DNA of 64,000 bases from contig NZ_JASISM010000001.1 of the NCBI RefSeq assembly GCF_030063145.1, positions 124,001 to 188,000 of the forward strand. The letters run 5' to 3'. The position numbers and the translations under genes were made by a program. The notes under the pieces were generated by a model that saw nothing but the letters and a program-made list of their open reading frames with translations, ran no database searches and had not been told where the DNA came from. Shown here piece after piece: positions 27,547-36,154 of the stretch (positions within the stretch are counted from its first letter, which is position 1; every line of letters starts with the position of its first letter). The DNA is from Cryobacterium sp. PH31-L1 (lineage in GTDB: Bacteria > Actinomycetota > Actinomycetes > Actinomycetales > Microbacteriaceae).

Positions 27547-29460
27547 ATGACCTTCGACCCGAACGCCCCCCAGCAGCCGCTGGCAGTTCCGCAGTACGCG
27601 GCCCCGCAGCAGTACGCCGCCCCCGACGCGCCCCCGCAGTACGCGCCAGCGCCGATCCGACCGAACCCGTTCGCCGGTATCCCCGCCTCCGACTGGGCGC
27701 GCGACGGCGGAGCGCTGCTGTTGCTCCTGATCTCCCTGGCCCTGCCGTGGATGTTCAGCACCGACACCTACAACATGAGCGAGACGATCGGAGCGACCGG
27801 CCGAATCGAGGTCATCCTGATCACGCTGCTGTCGCTGTTCTCGCTCAGCCTCACCTACCTGCTGCGCGCCGGCGTCTTCGGGCCGGGCGTCGGGCTCGCC
27901 CAGATCTGGTTGATCCGACTATTGGTCAACGTGCCATACACGCTCCTCGTGCTGGGCTTCATTCTCGGTGACGCCTTCTCGAAGGATCAAACGACCGGGC
28001 TCGGCTACGCGGCTGCCTTCGGACTGGCCGGAGCCTTCTTGGCCGCGCAGCCCCGCGCCGCCGAACTGGTCGGCATCGTCGGTTACCACCCGATCGCGCG
28101 CCTGTGGCACCGCATCGTGATCGGGTACGGCGCCGTGGTGGCCTTGACCGCGCTGGGCGCGCTGGTTCTCGGACTGGTCGCGGCGACATCCGCCGAGGTC
28201 AACGCCGTTGTGCTGCTCACCGCGGTCCTGGCCGTTCTTACCGCCGCCGCCGCCGTACTGCTGCCGATCTATGGGATTATTCGAGGCAGCGCTATCTGGC
28301 TCACCGTCGGCCGCACGCTCGGCGGCATCGCCGTCGCCGTCATCACGATCGACGCCTTCACCGATTATTCTCTGTCGGTGGGCGGTATCGAGTCGCTCAG
28401 CTGGGGCGGCTACCCGCTCCTTCTGCTCGCCGGGCTGCTCGGCCTGGCCTCGGCGCCGGCGCTGCGCCTCGCCATGGTGCCGATCGAACCGATCGCCAAA
28501 TGGTTCGGCGTGGCCTCGCTCACGCTCGTTCTCATCATCAGCGCCGCGGGTCTGAGCCTGCTGCTGGTCATCGCCAACCTCATCGGGAGTGGTACCGATA
28601 CCGGTTCCACCGGTCTGAACATCGGTGCCACGATCGTGCTTTCCATCATCATTGTGGTGGCCATCATCGCCCGGACAACGCTGCGGTCGAACCCGGCCGG
28701 CAGCCAGTGGCTCGTGCTCGGGCTGACGAGCGTCATCACCGTGCTCGGTATCGTCTTCGTCGTGCTGCGCGCCCAGACACTCAGCGACGAGAACGTCGGC
28801 GAGCTCTATTCCTGGATGTTCGATGGCGCGGCGTACAGCTCCTTCTCGCTGATCATCCTCACAACCGCGGCGACGCTGAGCCTCGCCTTGGCCTTCGGAC
28901 TGCCAGCCCTGGTGTTCTACTCGCTCACCGCCCCGGCCGCCGTTCGCGGCTACTTCAACCAGTACGGACCGGTTCGGGCCCAGGCTCAGGCCACCTACAC
29001 CGGCTATGCGCCGGTTCGGCCGGTTGCGCCCGTTTCCGCGGTTCCGCCGGTTCCGCCGACCCCGCAAGCGGATGCCGCTGCGCCGGTCGCGCAGGCGCCG
29101 GCCGCTGCGGCAACCGCGACTCCGGCCGCCTTCGTTGCGCCCGTTGCGCCCGCAGCACCCGCAACGGCTGCGCCGGTCGGGCCGCCGGTACCCCCGATTG
29201 TGCCGCCGGCTCCTCCCGCACCGGTCGGAGCGGCAGTTGCAGCGCCCGTTGACGTGCCCGTCGCAGCTCCCAGCGCGGCCAGCCTCGCGGCCGGCGACCC
29301 GGCCACCTCGGCCGCCGAGCTCTACGACTTGGCGCAGAAGCACCCGGAGGTCTGGCCTCAACTCGCGGGCAACCCGAGTACCTACCTCGACCTGCTTACC
29401 TGGTTGGCGCAGTCGCCCGAGCCGCTCGTGCAGCAGGCGCTGCGCGCCCGCGGCCTCTAG
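27547..29460 (+). CDS. Polytopic membrane protein with C-terminal LRV-like domain
   Basis: A 637-aa protein. A short Gln/Pro/Ala N-terminus is followed by about ten membrane helices (residues about 55-470). A Pro/Ala-rich linker (about 490-575) follows, then a C-terminal LRV-like domain (about 580-632; GDPATSAAELYDLAQKHPE, AGNPSTYLDLLTWL). The same domain starts the neighbouring proteins at 25938 and 29544, so the three may interact or share a binding partner. No transporter signature is recognised. ATG follows GACAGAGGA. Confidence 0.65.
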   Translation: MTFDPNAPQQPLAVPQYAAPQQYAAPDAPPQYAPAPIRPNPFAGIPASDWARDGGALLLLLISLALPWMFSTDTYNMSETIGATGRIEVILITLLSLFSLSLTYLLRAGVFGPGVGLAQIWLIRLLVNVPYTLLVLGFILGDAFSKDQTTGLGYAAAFGLAGAFLAAQPRAAELVGIVGYHPIARLWHRIVIGYGAVVALTALGALVLGLVAATSAEVNAVVLLTAVLAVLTAAAAVLLPIYGIIRGSAIWLTVGRTLGGIAVAVITIDAFTDYSLSVGGIESLSWGGYPLLLLAGLLGLASAPALRLAMVPIEPIAKWFGVASLTLVLIISAAGLSLLLVIANLIGSGTDTGSTGLNIGATIVLSIIIVVAIIARTTLRSNPAGSQWLVLGLTSVITVLGIVFVVLRAQTLSDENVGELYSWMFDGAAYSSFSLIILTTAATLSLALAFGLPALVFYSLTAPAAVRGYFNQYGPVRAQAQATYTGYAPVRPVAPVSAVPPVPPTPQADAAAPVAQAPAAAATATPAAFVAPVAPAAPATAAPVGPPVPPIVPPAPPAPVGAAVAAPVDVPVAAPSAASLAAGDPATSAAELYDLAQKHPEVWPQLAGNPSTYLDLLTWLAQSPEPLVQQALRARGL

Positions 29461-29734
29461 CTCCAAGCGCAGCAGCACACCAGGCCCAGCGCTCCACCGA
29501 GTGCTGGGCCGGTAACCCACTCACCCCAACCCGGAGCCAGCCCGTGAATCCCACGCTTATCGCCCCGCAGAACCTCGCAGCTGACCCTCAGAGCAGCCCG
29601 GAGCGGCTCGCCGAGCTCGCCCAGCAGCATCCGGAACTGCGGGAGATCATCGTGAACAACCCCGCGAGCGTTCCCGGGCTTCTCAGTACCGCCACAGTGG
29701 ATGCCGCGGAATCTCGCAGGCAGAGATGTCGATG

Positions 29735-29757
29735 CCTGAAAGCACGGCCCTTTCAGG
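29735..29757 (+). terminator. Hairpin at the end of the EssC/kinase locus
   Basis: CCTGAAAG and CTTTCAGG form a perfect 8-bp stem around a 7-nt loop, just before the IS target site. It may be the original terminator of the locus; the IS may have separated it from its downstream part. No T tract is visible. Confidence 0.35.
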
Positions 29758-29758
29758 A

Positions 29759-29766
29759 TGTGAAAC
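29759..29766. repeat. Target site duplication, left copy
   Basis: TGTGAAAC directly abuts the left inverted repeat of the IS. The identical octamer abuts the right end, the 8-bp duplication expected of IS256-family transposition. Confidence 0.9.
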
Positions 29767-31156
29767 GGGAGTGTCTCGTTAACGGTGTTTCCGGCGTTTT
29801 TCATTAGTAGGATTCTGCGTTCGGCCAGCGGTCTCGGAAGGTGATGGCGAAGGCGTTGAGAGCTGGCTTCCAGCGCATCGTCCATCGCTGTCGGCCGACC
29901 CCGGTCGGGTCGAGACTGCGAGTGACCAGATACAAGCATTTCAGAGCTGCTTGCTCGGTGGGGAAATGTCCTCGAGCTCGCACCGCTCGCCGGTATCGGG
30001 CGTTGAGCGACTCGATCGCATTGGTGGAGCAGATCACCTGGCGGATCTCGGGGTCGTAGGACAAGAACGGGGTGAACTCTTCCCACGCCGACTCCCACAA
30101 CCTGGTGATCGCACCATATTTCTTGCCCCAGATCTCGGTCATTTCATCTAGTGCTGCGCGGGCGGCGTCGACGGTCGGAGCGCTGTAGATCGGCTTCACC
30201 GACCGTTTCACCGCTTCCCAGTCCTTCTTCGACGCGAGCTTGAACGTGTTCCGAATCAGATGAATGATGCAGGTCTGCACCGTCGTCAACGGCCACACGT
30301 TCCCGACGACATCGGGTAGTCCTTTCAGCCCGTCGCAGACCAGGAAGAACGTGTCGGTGACGCCGCGGTTTTTGATGTCGGTCAGGACAGACATCCAGAA
30401 CTTGGCACCCTCACCGCCAGTGCCAGCCCAGAGCCCGAGGATGTCCTTGTCGCCGGCCAACGTCACGCCGATGGCCGCGTAAATGGGCCGGTTGGCGACC
30501 TGCCCGTCACGGATCTTCACGACGATCGCATCAATGAAAATCGCCGCGTAAACGCTCTCCAGAGGCCGGGACTGCCACGTTTGCATTTCCTCGACCACTT
30601 TGTCCGTGATGCGGGAGATGGTCTCTTTCGACACCTGGGCGCCATAGATCTGGTTGAAGTGAGCGCTGATTTCCCCGGTCGTGAGGCCGCGGGCATATAA
30701 CGACAGCACGATCTCATCGACCCCGGTCAGGCGGCGATGTCGTTTCGGCACGATCACCGGAGTGAACGTGCCGTCCCGGTCACGGGGCACCTGGATTGTG
30801 ACCGGCCCGGTCGTGGGGCTGATCACTGTTTTGGTGCGGGTTCCGTTGCGCACGTTCGAGTCGTCACGCTCGTCCGGGGCACGGTTCTTCTCGTGGCCGA
30901 GGTGCTCGGTCATTTCCTCGTTCAGCGCGGTCTCGAGGAAGGTTTTGGTGAACTGGCCCAGCAGCCCATTCGGACCGTCCAGGGTCAGGCCCTGCTCCTT
31001 AGCCAGGCGCACCCATTCCTTCGCCGCCACCGCCTCACGGGTGGGCTCATTTTTCGTCTTCTTCGTCACAGCATCAAGTGTCGTCATCACGGCACCTTTC
31101 CCGCCAGACCTAAGTCCGACGCGTCAGGCCGGAAACACCGTTTAAGAGACAGTCCC
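29767..31156 (-). mobile_element. IS256-family insertion sequence, complete
   Basis: A 1390-bp element. The terminal inverted repeats are 29 bp (29767-29795 and 31128-31156) and differ at three or four positions; both contain ACGGTGTTTCCGGC and begin GGGA. One full transposase gene lies inside on the minus strand. The flanking 8-bp duplication is perfect, so the insertion is probably recent and the element may still be active. Confidence 0.93.
29804..31087 (-). CDS. IS256-family (Mutator-type) transposase
   Basis: A 427-aa DDE transposase of normal length. The catalytic triad is visible: Asp in FIDAIVVKIR (about 187), Asp in VCDGLKGLP (about 254) and Glu in TNAIESLNARYRR (about 365). The C2H-like spacing around CIIHLIRNT of this family is also present. 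ATG at 31087 has AAAGG 7 nt upstream; a GTG one codon earlier is possible. No frameshift or stop is seen. Confidence 0.95.
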   Translation of the reverse strand: MTTLDAVTKKTKNEPTREAVAAKEWVRLAKEQGLTLDGPNGLLGQFTKTFLETALNEEMTEHLGHEKNRAPDERDDSNVRNGTRTKTVISPTTGPVTIQVPRDRDGTFTPVIVPKRHRRLTGVDEIVLSLYARGLTTGEISAHFNQIYGAQVSKETISRITDKVVEEMQTWQSRPLESVYAAIFIDAIVVKIRDGQVANRPIYAAIGVTLAGDKDILGLWAGTGGEGAKFWMSVLTDIKNRGVTDTFFLVCDGLKGLPDVVGNVWPLTTVQTCIIHLIRNTFKLASKKDWEAVKRSVKPIYSAPTVDAARAALDEMTEIWGKKYGAITRLWESAWEEFTPFLSYDPEIRQVICSTNAIESLNARYRRAVRARGHFPTEQAALKCLYLVTRSLDPTGVGRQRWTMRWKPALNAFAITFRDRWPNAESY

Positions 31157-31164
31157 TGTGAAAC
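31157..31164. repeat. Target site duplication, right copy
   Basis: TGTGAAAC immediately follows the right inverted repeat and is identical to 29759-29766. Confidence 0.9.
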
Positions 31165-31194
31165 CGAAACCTCTGGTGGACAGCGCGGTAGGTT

Positions 31195-32745
31195 TTAGCT
31201 GCGCCAGGGGGGTTCGGGGCTGGGGGTGTTGGCGCGGTGGCTGTGGGCGGGGCGCCAGGTTTGGGTGGGGTCCCAGAGCAGCGGGCCGCGCACCTGGGGC
31301 CGGCCGGCGATCATGCGAATTTCCCAACCATTTGTTTCAATGGTGTGGTGGTGGAACCAGCATAAAATTGTCCCGTTGTCGATGTTGGTCGGTCCGCCGT
31401 TCCGCCAGGGGATGACGTGGTGGGTTTCGGTCCAGCGGGCGGGGATGCTGCAGCCGGGGATGATGCAGCCTCCGTCTCGGGCGGCGATGGCGGCGCGTTG
31501 TTTGGCGGTGAAGCAGCGGACTGTGTCGCCGAGGTAGAGCACGTCGCCGGTGTCGCCGACGATGACTTTTTGGGCGCCGCCGGAGCAGATGGTCTCGTTC
31601 ACTCGGCGCAGGCTGACGGGGGCTTCGATGCCGTCGATCCAGCCGACGCCGCGGTCGTTGTTGAGGTCGGCGGCGTTGACGTGGATCATGACGGTGGGGG
31701 CTGCGCCGCCCATGGTGGGGGTTTGGGGGTCGCGCGCGGCGGCTTGGAAGACGTCGCGGAGAATGTCGGCGCGTTTCTCACCCGCGGTGCGGCGGTCCCC
31801 GTCAAAGCGGAGGTCACCCTCAAACGGGTCGGCGCTGAACCGCTCGGTTTCGGTGTCGCGGCCATCGAGGCCGTCCAGCTCCGCGCTGCCGGCGCCGTCG
31901 GTGCTGTCGTCGAGGGATTCGGTGGGCACGAACATCGGGGTGCGTGACCGGGCCGATAGGTAGGTGTCGAAGAGGGTGTCCATGATGCCGCGCAGTTCCG
32001 GGGTGACGTTGGCGTGCACCGGGTAGAGCCCGTTGCGGAGCAGCCCGAACGTCAGCGTGCTCGTCGCCTCGGTCACGTCGTCGCTGGGGGCGGTGCCGTC
32101 GGGGTCGAGGCGGGCCTGCCACTCCATGGCCTGCGCCCGCAGCACGTCGGGCGCGAAGCGGATGCCCGCGCCGGGCAGCCCCACCGTTTCGGGGGTGATG
32201 GCTCCGGTGGCGGTGGCGACGAGGGCACGTTCAACCCGGTCGAGGTCGACCGGCAGGACCTTTCCCTGCAGCGCGGTGAGGGTGCTGGCGATGATCTCGG
32301 CCGATTCCACCCCGAGTTCCCCGCTGGTCAGGCCGTCGGCGATGACCGGGTACCGGGCCGGGACAGGCAGGCCCAGCGGGGTGCGTTCCACCGCGGTCTC
32401 GCCGAGTTTCAGGCGCCGTTTGGCTTCACGACTGGAGATGCCGGCGAGTTGGGTGATGAATTCGACCCGGTTGCGGCATCCGTTTTGGTAGGCCAGCGAG
32501 CCACTGCCGAGGTCGGTTTCGGCGCGCACACCGATGTCGGTGGTGGCGCGTAGCCTGGCACCATCAACCTTGCGGCCGAGCCCCTCCAACGCCGCGAGAA
32601 CGGCAACAGCTTCAGTATCGTCGAGGTGACCAAATCGCACATCGTCGAACGCTGCCGCCAGAATGGCACCGGCCTGCGCCACCGCCTCGACGCGCGAACC
32701 CTGCGGCATCGAGCCGGCTGCGGCGGGCGGGGCGGTGAGGGTCAT
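31195..32745 (-). CDS. DUF222 / HNH endonuclease domain protein (13E12-like)
   Basis: A 516-aa protein with an N-terminal DUF222 helical region and a C-terminal HNH nuclease domain: CIIPGC, then THHVIPWRNGGPTN with the central His pair, then LCWFHHHTIETNGW. This family is present in many copies in actinobacterial genomes and is often linked to mobile or repeated DNA; its cellular role is not settled. The start is set at 32745 because AAGGAGG lies 10 nt before that ATG; an upstream ATG lacks such a site. It is transcribed away from pilB, between the IS and the pilus locus. Confidence 0.9.
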   Translation of the reverse strand: MTLTAPPAAAGSMPQGSRVEAVAQAGAILAAAFDDVRFGHLDDTEAVAVLAALEGLGRKVDGARLRATTDIGVRAETDLGSGSLAYQNGCRNRVEFITQLAGISSREAKRRLKLGETAVERTPLGLPVPARYPVIADGLTSGELGVESAEIIASTLTALQGKVLPVDLDRVERALVATATGAITPETVGLPGAGIRFAPDVLRAQAMEWQARLDPDGTAPSDDVTEATSTLTFGLLRNGLYPVHANVTPELRGIMDTLFDTYLSARSRTPMFVPTESLDDSTDGAGSAELDGLDGRDTETERFSADPFEGDLRFDGDRRTAGEKRADILRDVFQAAARDPQTPTMGGAAPTVMIHVNAADLNNDRGVGWIDGIEAPVSLRRVNETICSGGAQKVIVGDTGDVLYLGDTVRCFTAKQRAAIAARDGGCIIPGCSIPARWTETHHVIPWRNGGPTNIDNGTILCWFHHHTIETNGWEIRMIAGRPQVRGPLLWDPTQTWRPAHSHRANTPSPEPPWRS

Positions 32746-32858
32746 GGCGTCGGTGCCTCCTTCACCCACAATCATAGCCCAAATCAACCATTAACTCGAG
32801 CAAATCTCATAAATATACTGACTTAAGTTCAGAAGTTTCTTCCCACCGGCGCGAGCGA

Positions 32859-32897
32859 GTGAACGGTTGCTTCACGAGCGCCGAAGCAACCATTCAC
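32859..32897. repeat. 15-bp inverted repeat between the HNH gene and pilB
   Basis: GTGAACGGTTGCTTC (32859-32873) and GAAGCAACCATTCAC (32883-32897) pair at 14 of 15 positions around a 9-nt loop. The 346-nt divergent gap 32746-33091 is otherwise without genes; it must hold the promoters of the HNH gene and of pilB. The left third is AT-rich (32765-32840), which fits promoter DNA. The dyad may be an operator or a terminator insulating the two units. Confidence 0.5.
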
Positions 32898-32959
32898 CCG
32901 CCTTCGTGGGGCGTAACCCAGCCGCGATAGAGGCGTAGCCACCCATTATGGGCAAAGTT

Positions 32960-32997
32960 ACCCCCTGAACTGGGGTCGACAAAAGCAGAGGTAGCAT
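32960..32997 (+). promoter_or_regulatory. Possible pilB promoter region
   Basis: A short C4/G4 dyad (ACCCC...GGGGT, 32960-32976) precedes TAGCAT (32992-32997), which fits a TANNNT -10 box. No good -35 is seen at 16-18 nt. Similar G-rich dyads lie before both pilA genes. Weak evidence. Confidence 0.3.
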
Positions 32998-33091
32998 CGG
33001 CGGGAATCGGTTCAGCCTTTACCCGCCGCGATAACGTAAAGAGTCAGTCTCGTGCCGCGACTGCGGTGTGCGTCCACAAGAGCACATTGAG

Positions 33092-34843
33092 ATGACTGAG
33101 ATCCGGGGGAGCAGCGCAGACGTGACCAGCCTGACCGAAATTCTGATCGTGCATGGACTGCTGCCGGTTGAGGGACTTGACACCGTACGGCTGAGCGATC
33201 GCGCCGACGAAGCCGCCGTGCGCAACCTGGTGGAATCAGGCACCATCAGCGAACTGCAGTTCGCCAAGGCACGCGCCGAGCAGAAAAATCTGCCGTTCGT
33301 CGAGCTGCTGGACTATCCGGTTGACCGGCTGGCCGTGGCCAAGGTGCCGGCCGCCGTCTGCCGCCGGGCCAATGTTTTGCCGATCGCCTTCGAAGACGGC
33401 CGCCTCGTGGTAGCCATGGTCAACCCCGGCGATGTGTTCGCCGTCGACGACGTGCGCGAGGCAGCGCGCATGCGGGTCAGCCCGGTTGTCGTTGAGCTGT
33501 CCGACCTGCAGGCGGCCATCGCCCGCTATCACCGCGCCGACAACGAATTGATCGACCTCAGCACCACGCTCACCGCAGACAGCGAAGAAACCGAGGAGCT
33601 GGCCGGTCCCAATGAAACGGATGACGCCGCTCCGATCGTGCGCTTCGTCAACCTGTTGGTCAGCCAGGCCATTCAAGACAAAGCCTCCGACATTCACATT
33701 GAACCCGGTGAGAACGATGTGCGCGTGCGCTACCGCATCGACGGTGTGCTGCACGAGATGCAACGAGCTCCGTCGACCATCGCCGGTGGCGTCATCTCGC
33801 GCATCAAGATTATGAGCGACCTCGACATCGCTGAGCGTCGCAAACCGCAGGACGGCCGCATGTCGGTGCACCACAACAAGCGCACCGTCGACCTGCGCGT
33901 GGCCGTTCTGCCTACGGTCTGGGGCGAGAAGGTCGTACTGCGAATTCTCGACAATGCCACCTCGTCGATGAGCATGGACGGCCTCAACCTGCTCACCGAC
34001 AATTTCAACGAGTACGAGATGGCGTACACCAAGCCGTACGGCATGATCCTGGTCACCGGCCCGACCGGTTCGGGCAAGTCGACCACGCTCTACACGACCC
34101 TGCACGCCATCAACCGCCCGGAGATCAACGTCATCACCGTTGAAGACCCGGTGGAATACCGCATGCAAGGGGTCAACCAGGTGCAGGTGAACCGCAAGGC
34201 CGGCCTCACCTTCGCCGTTGCACTGCGTTCCATTCTGCGTGCCGATCCCGACGTCGTGCTGCTCGGGGAGATTCGAGATCAAGAGACTGCGAAGATCGCC
34301 ATCGAGGCCTCGCTCACCGGTCACCTCGTGCTCTCAACCCTGCACACCAACGATGCTCCCAGCGCCATGACCCGACTGATCGAAATGGGCATCGAGCCGT
34401 TTCTGGTGGGTTCGGCACTCGACTGCGTCGTGGCGCAGCGGTTGGCCCGGCGCCTATGCGACCGCTGCAAGGTCCCCGACGATCGCACCGACCTGGCCTA
34501 TCTGGGTTTTGTGGTCAATCCAACGGTGGGCTACATCTCGAACCGCTCATCGGTCATGCCGGATCTCGGTCCGGCCATCGACCCCACCACGACGGGCACG
34601 ATCATCTACAAACCCGCCGGGTGTTCGAGCTGCTCGCAGACCGGCTACCGTGGGCGACTCGGCATTCACGAGGTCATGACGGTGTCCGAAGAGATCGAGC
34701 GGCTGACCGTGGCCCACGCCTCCAGCGCGCAGATCGGAGCCGCCGCACGCAAACAGGGAATGATCACCATGCGGGAAGACGGCTGGGCCAAGGTCGCCCT
34801 CGGGCTGACCTCGATCGACGAGGTGCTCCGTGTTGTTTCCTGA
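33092..34843 (+). CDS. pilB: Type IV pilus extension ATPase PilB
   Basis: A 583-aa GspE/PilB-type secretion ATPase that powers pilin polymerisation at the cytoplasmic face of PilC. The N-terminal MshEN-like region (about 10-140) lacks the clear RLG motifs of strong cyclic-di-GMP binders. Walker A is GPTGSGKS (323-330), Walker B is VVLLGEIRD (about 388-396) with an Asp box and His box (TLHTNDAP). Two Cys pairs (about 456/459 and 511/514) form the zinc site that separates PilB from PilT. ATG at 33092 is preferred; a GTG eight codons upstream (33068) is possible. It is the only PilB in the window. Confidence 0.94.
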   Translation: MTEIRGSSADVTSLTEILIVHGLLPVEGLDTVRLSDRADEAAVRNLVESGTISELQFAKARAEQKNLPFVELLDYPVDRLAVAKVPAAVCRRANVLPIAFEDGRLVVAMVNPGDVFAVDDVREAARMRVSPVVVELSDLQAAIARYHRADNELIDLSTTLTADSEETEELAGPNETDDAAPIVRFVNLLVSQAIQDKASDIHIEPGENDVRVRYRIDGVLHEMQRAPSTIAGGVISRIKIMSDLDIAERRKPQDGRMSVHHNKRTVDLRVAVLPTVWGEKVVLRILDNATSSMSMDGLNLLTDNFNEYEMAYTKPYGMILVTGPTGSGKSTTLYTTLHAINRPEINVITVEDPVEYRMQGVNQVQVNRKAGLTFAVALRSILRADPDVVLLGEIRDQETAKIAIEASLTGHLVLSTLHTNDAPSAMTRLIEMGIEPFLVGSALDCVVAQRLARRLCDRCKVPDDRTDLAYLGFVVNPTVGYISNRSSVMPDLGPAIDPTTTGTIIYKPAGCSSCSQTGYRGRLGIHEVMTVSEEIERLTVAHASSAQIGAAARKQGMITMREDGWAKVALGLTSIDEVLRVVS

Positions 34844-34975
34844 TTTGCGGGATGCCTCGGTTCGCCCCCGATGGACCGCGCAGGTCCCGCAGTGAGATCG
34901 CCCGACTTCGGTTATGCCGTCCAGGAAGTCGATGACCAGCCAGCCTCCACCGTCGATATCCGTTCGAGGAGGCTT

Positions 34976-36154
34976 ATGCGTTCCGAATCATCAGCCCAAT
35001 TCAGCGCACCCACGCCCGATGCCGACCTGCTCAGGGCGCTCCGTCTCGTGCTGGACGAGGGAGCGAGCGACCTGCACGTTTCTGGCGGAGCACCGCCGAG
35101 CATCCGGGTGGACGGTTCTCTGCGGCCGATTCCCGGGTGGGAACGTTGGTCGCCGGAGAAGGTCGCTTCCGCTCTCAATAGCATTCTGTCGCCGGAGCAG
35201 CGCGAAGAATTCGACCAGGAACTCGAGCTCGATTTCGCCCACACGGTGGAGGGCACGCGTTTTCGCGTCAATTTCTACCAGCAGCGCAACACGGTCGGTG
35301 GTGCCTTTCGTCTCATTCCCAATGAGATCAAATCGTTGGCCGAGCTGGGCATTCCGGAATCGGTCGCGCGGTTCGCTCACCTTCCGCGCGGCCTCGTTCT
35401 GGTCACTGGTCCCACCGGCTCCGGCAAAACCACCACCCTGGCTGCAATGGTGGACCTGGTGAATCGCACCAGGGACGACCACATCGTCACGGTGGAAGAC
35501 CCGATCGAGTTCATTCATGAGGCCAAGAAGTCCATGATCAGCCAACGCGAGGTGGGGCAGGACACGCACAGTTTCGCATCCGCTCTCAAACACGTGCTGC
35601 GCCAGGACCCCGACGTCATTCTGATCGGCGAGTTGCGCGACCTGGAGACGATCTCGGTGGCATTGACCGCCGCCGAGACCGGTCACCTCGTGTTCTCCAC
35701 GCTGCACACTCAGGATGCCGCCCAGACCATCGACCGCATCATCGACGTTTTTCCACCGCACCAGCAGGCGCAGGTGCGCGCGCAGCTCGCCGCGACGCTG
35801 CGCGGCGTTGTCTGCCAAACTCTCGTGCGCAAGATCGGTGGTGGGCGTGTGGCCGCGACCGAGATTCTGGTGACCACGGCGGCCATCGCGAACCTGGTGA
35901 GGGAGGGCAAGACCCACCAGATTGCTTCTGCGCTGCAGTCGGGGCGCACCCTCGGCATGCACACTATGGACCAGCACCTGGCCGAACTCGTCGACGCTGG
36001 TCAGATCACCCGGCAGTCCGCCGAGGAGAAGGCCATGGACGTCGACGTGCTCAAGCAGCTCGTGCACCGGGTTGATCCCACGGACACCCCGGTGGGCGGC
36101 CTGAGTAATGGCGAAATTGACTTCAACGACTCGTTCTCGCCCGGAAGGCGCTAG
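34976..36154 (+). CDS. pilT: Type IV pilus retraction ATPase PilT (copy 1)
   Basis: A 392-aa hexameric ATPase that drives pilus depolymerisation. Walker A is GPTGSGKT (145-152), Asp box is TVEDPIEF, Walker B is DPDVILIGELRD (about 211-222), His box is STLHTQDA; there are no zinc Cys pairs. The C-terminal AIRNLIREGK-like element is present as AIANLVREGKTHQI. ATG at 34976 is chosen for GAGGAGG 5 nt upstream, leaving a 132-nt gap after pilB. Closely related to the copy at 44358 but with a shorter N-terminus. Confidence 0.94.
   Translation: MRSESSAQFSAPTPDADLLRALRLVLDEGASDLHVSGGAPPSIRVDGSLRPIPGWERWSPEKVASALNSILSPEQREEFDQELELDFAHTVEGTRFRVNFYQQRNTVGGAFRLIPNEIKSLAELGIPESVARFAHLPRGLVLVTGPTGSGKTTTLAAMVDLVNRTRDDHIVTVEDPIEFIHEAKKSMISQREVGQDTHSFASALKHVLRQDPDVILIGELRDLETISVALTAAETGHLVFSTLHTQDAAQTIDRIIDVFPPHQQAQVRAQLAATLRGVVCQTLVRKIGGGRVAATEILVTTAAIANLVREGKTHQIASALQSGRTLGMHTMDQHLAELVDAGQITRQSAEEKAMDVDVLKQLVHRVDPTDTPVGGLSNGEIDFNDSFSPGRR

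Larger units (their letters stand above)
29544..29766 (+). pseudogene. Third LRV-domain gene, cut short at an IS insertion
   Basis: GTG at 29544 opens a frame with an LRV-like domain (residues about 8-50; ADPQSSPERLAELAQQHPE, VNNPASVPGLL). After about residue 58 the sequence turns basic and Cys-rich without family character, passes a perfect 8-bp hairpin (29735-29757) and runs into the IS at 29767; the frame stops inside the IS at 29807. Removing the IS and one target copy does not restore a convincing protein: the frame would run antisense through the HNH gene. So the gene may already have been truncated, or ended near the hairpin, before the IS arrived. Confidence 0.55.

Noticed and set aside
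27919-29520. 533-codon minus-strand frame opposite the ten-helix protein
   Set aside because: Same antisense artefact; the + strand gives ten membrane helices and a recognisable C-terminal domain.
31158-31415. Fusion of the truncated LRV gene with DNA beyond the IS
   Set aside because: Joining across the target site gives a frame antisense to the HNH gene with Gly/Arg/Trp-rich content, so not a real protein end.
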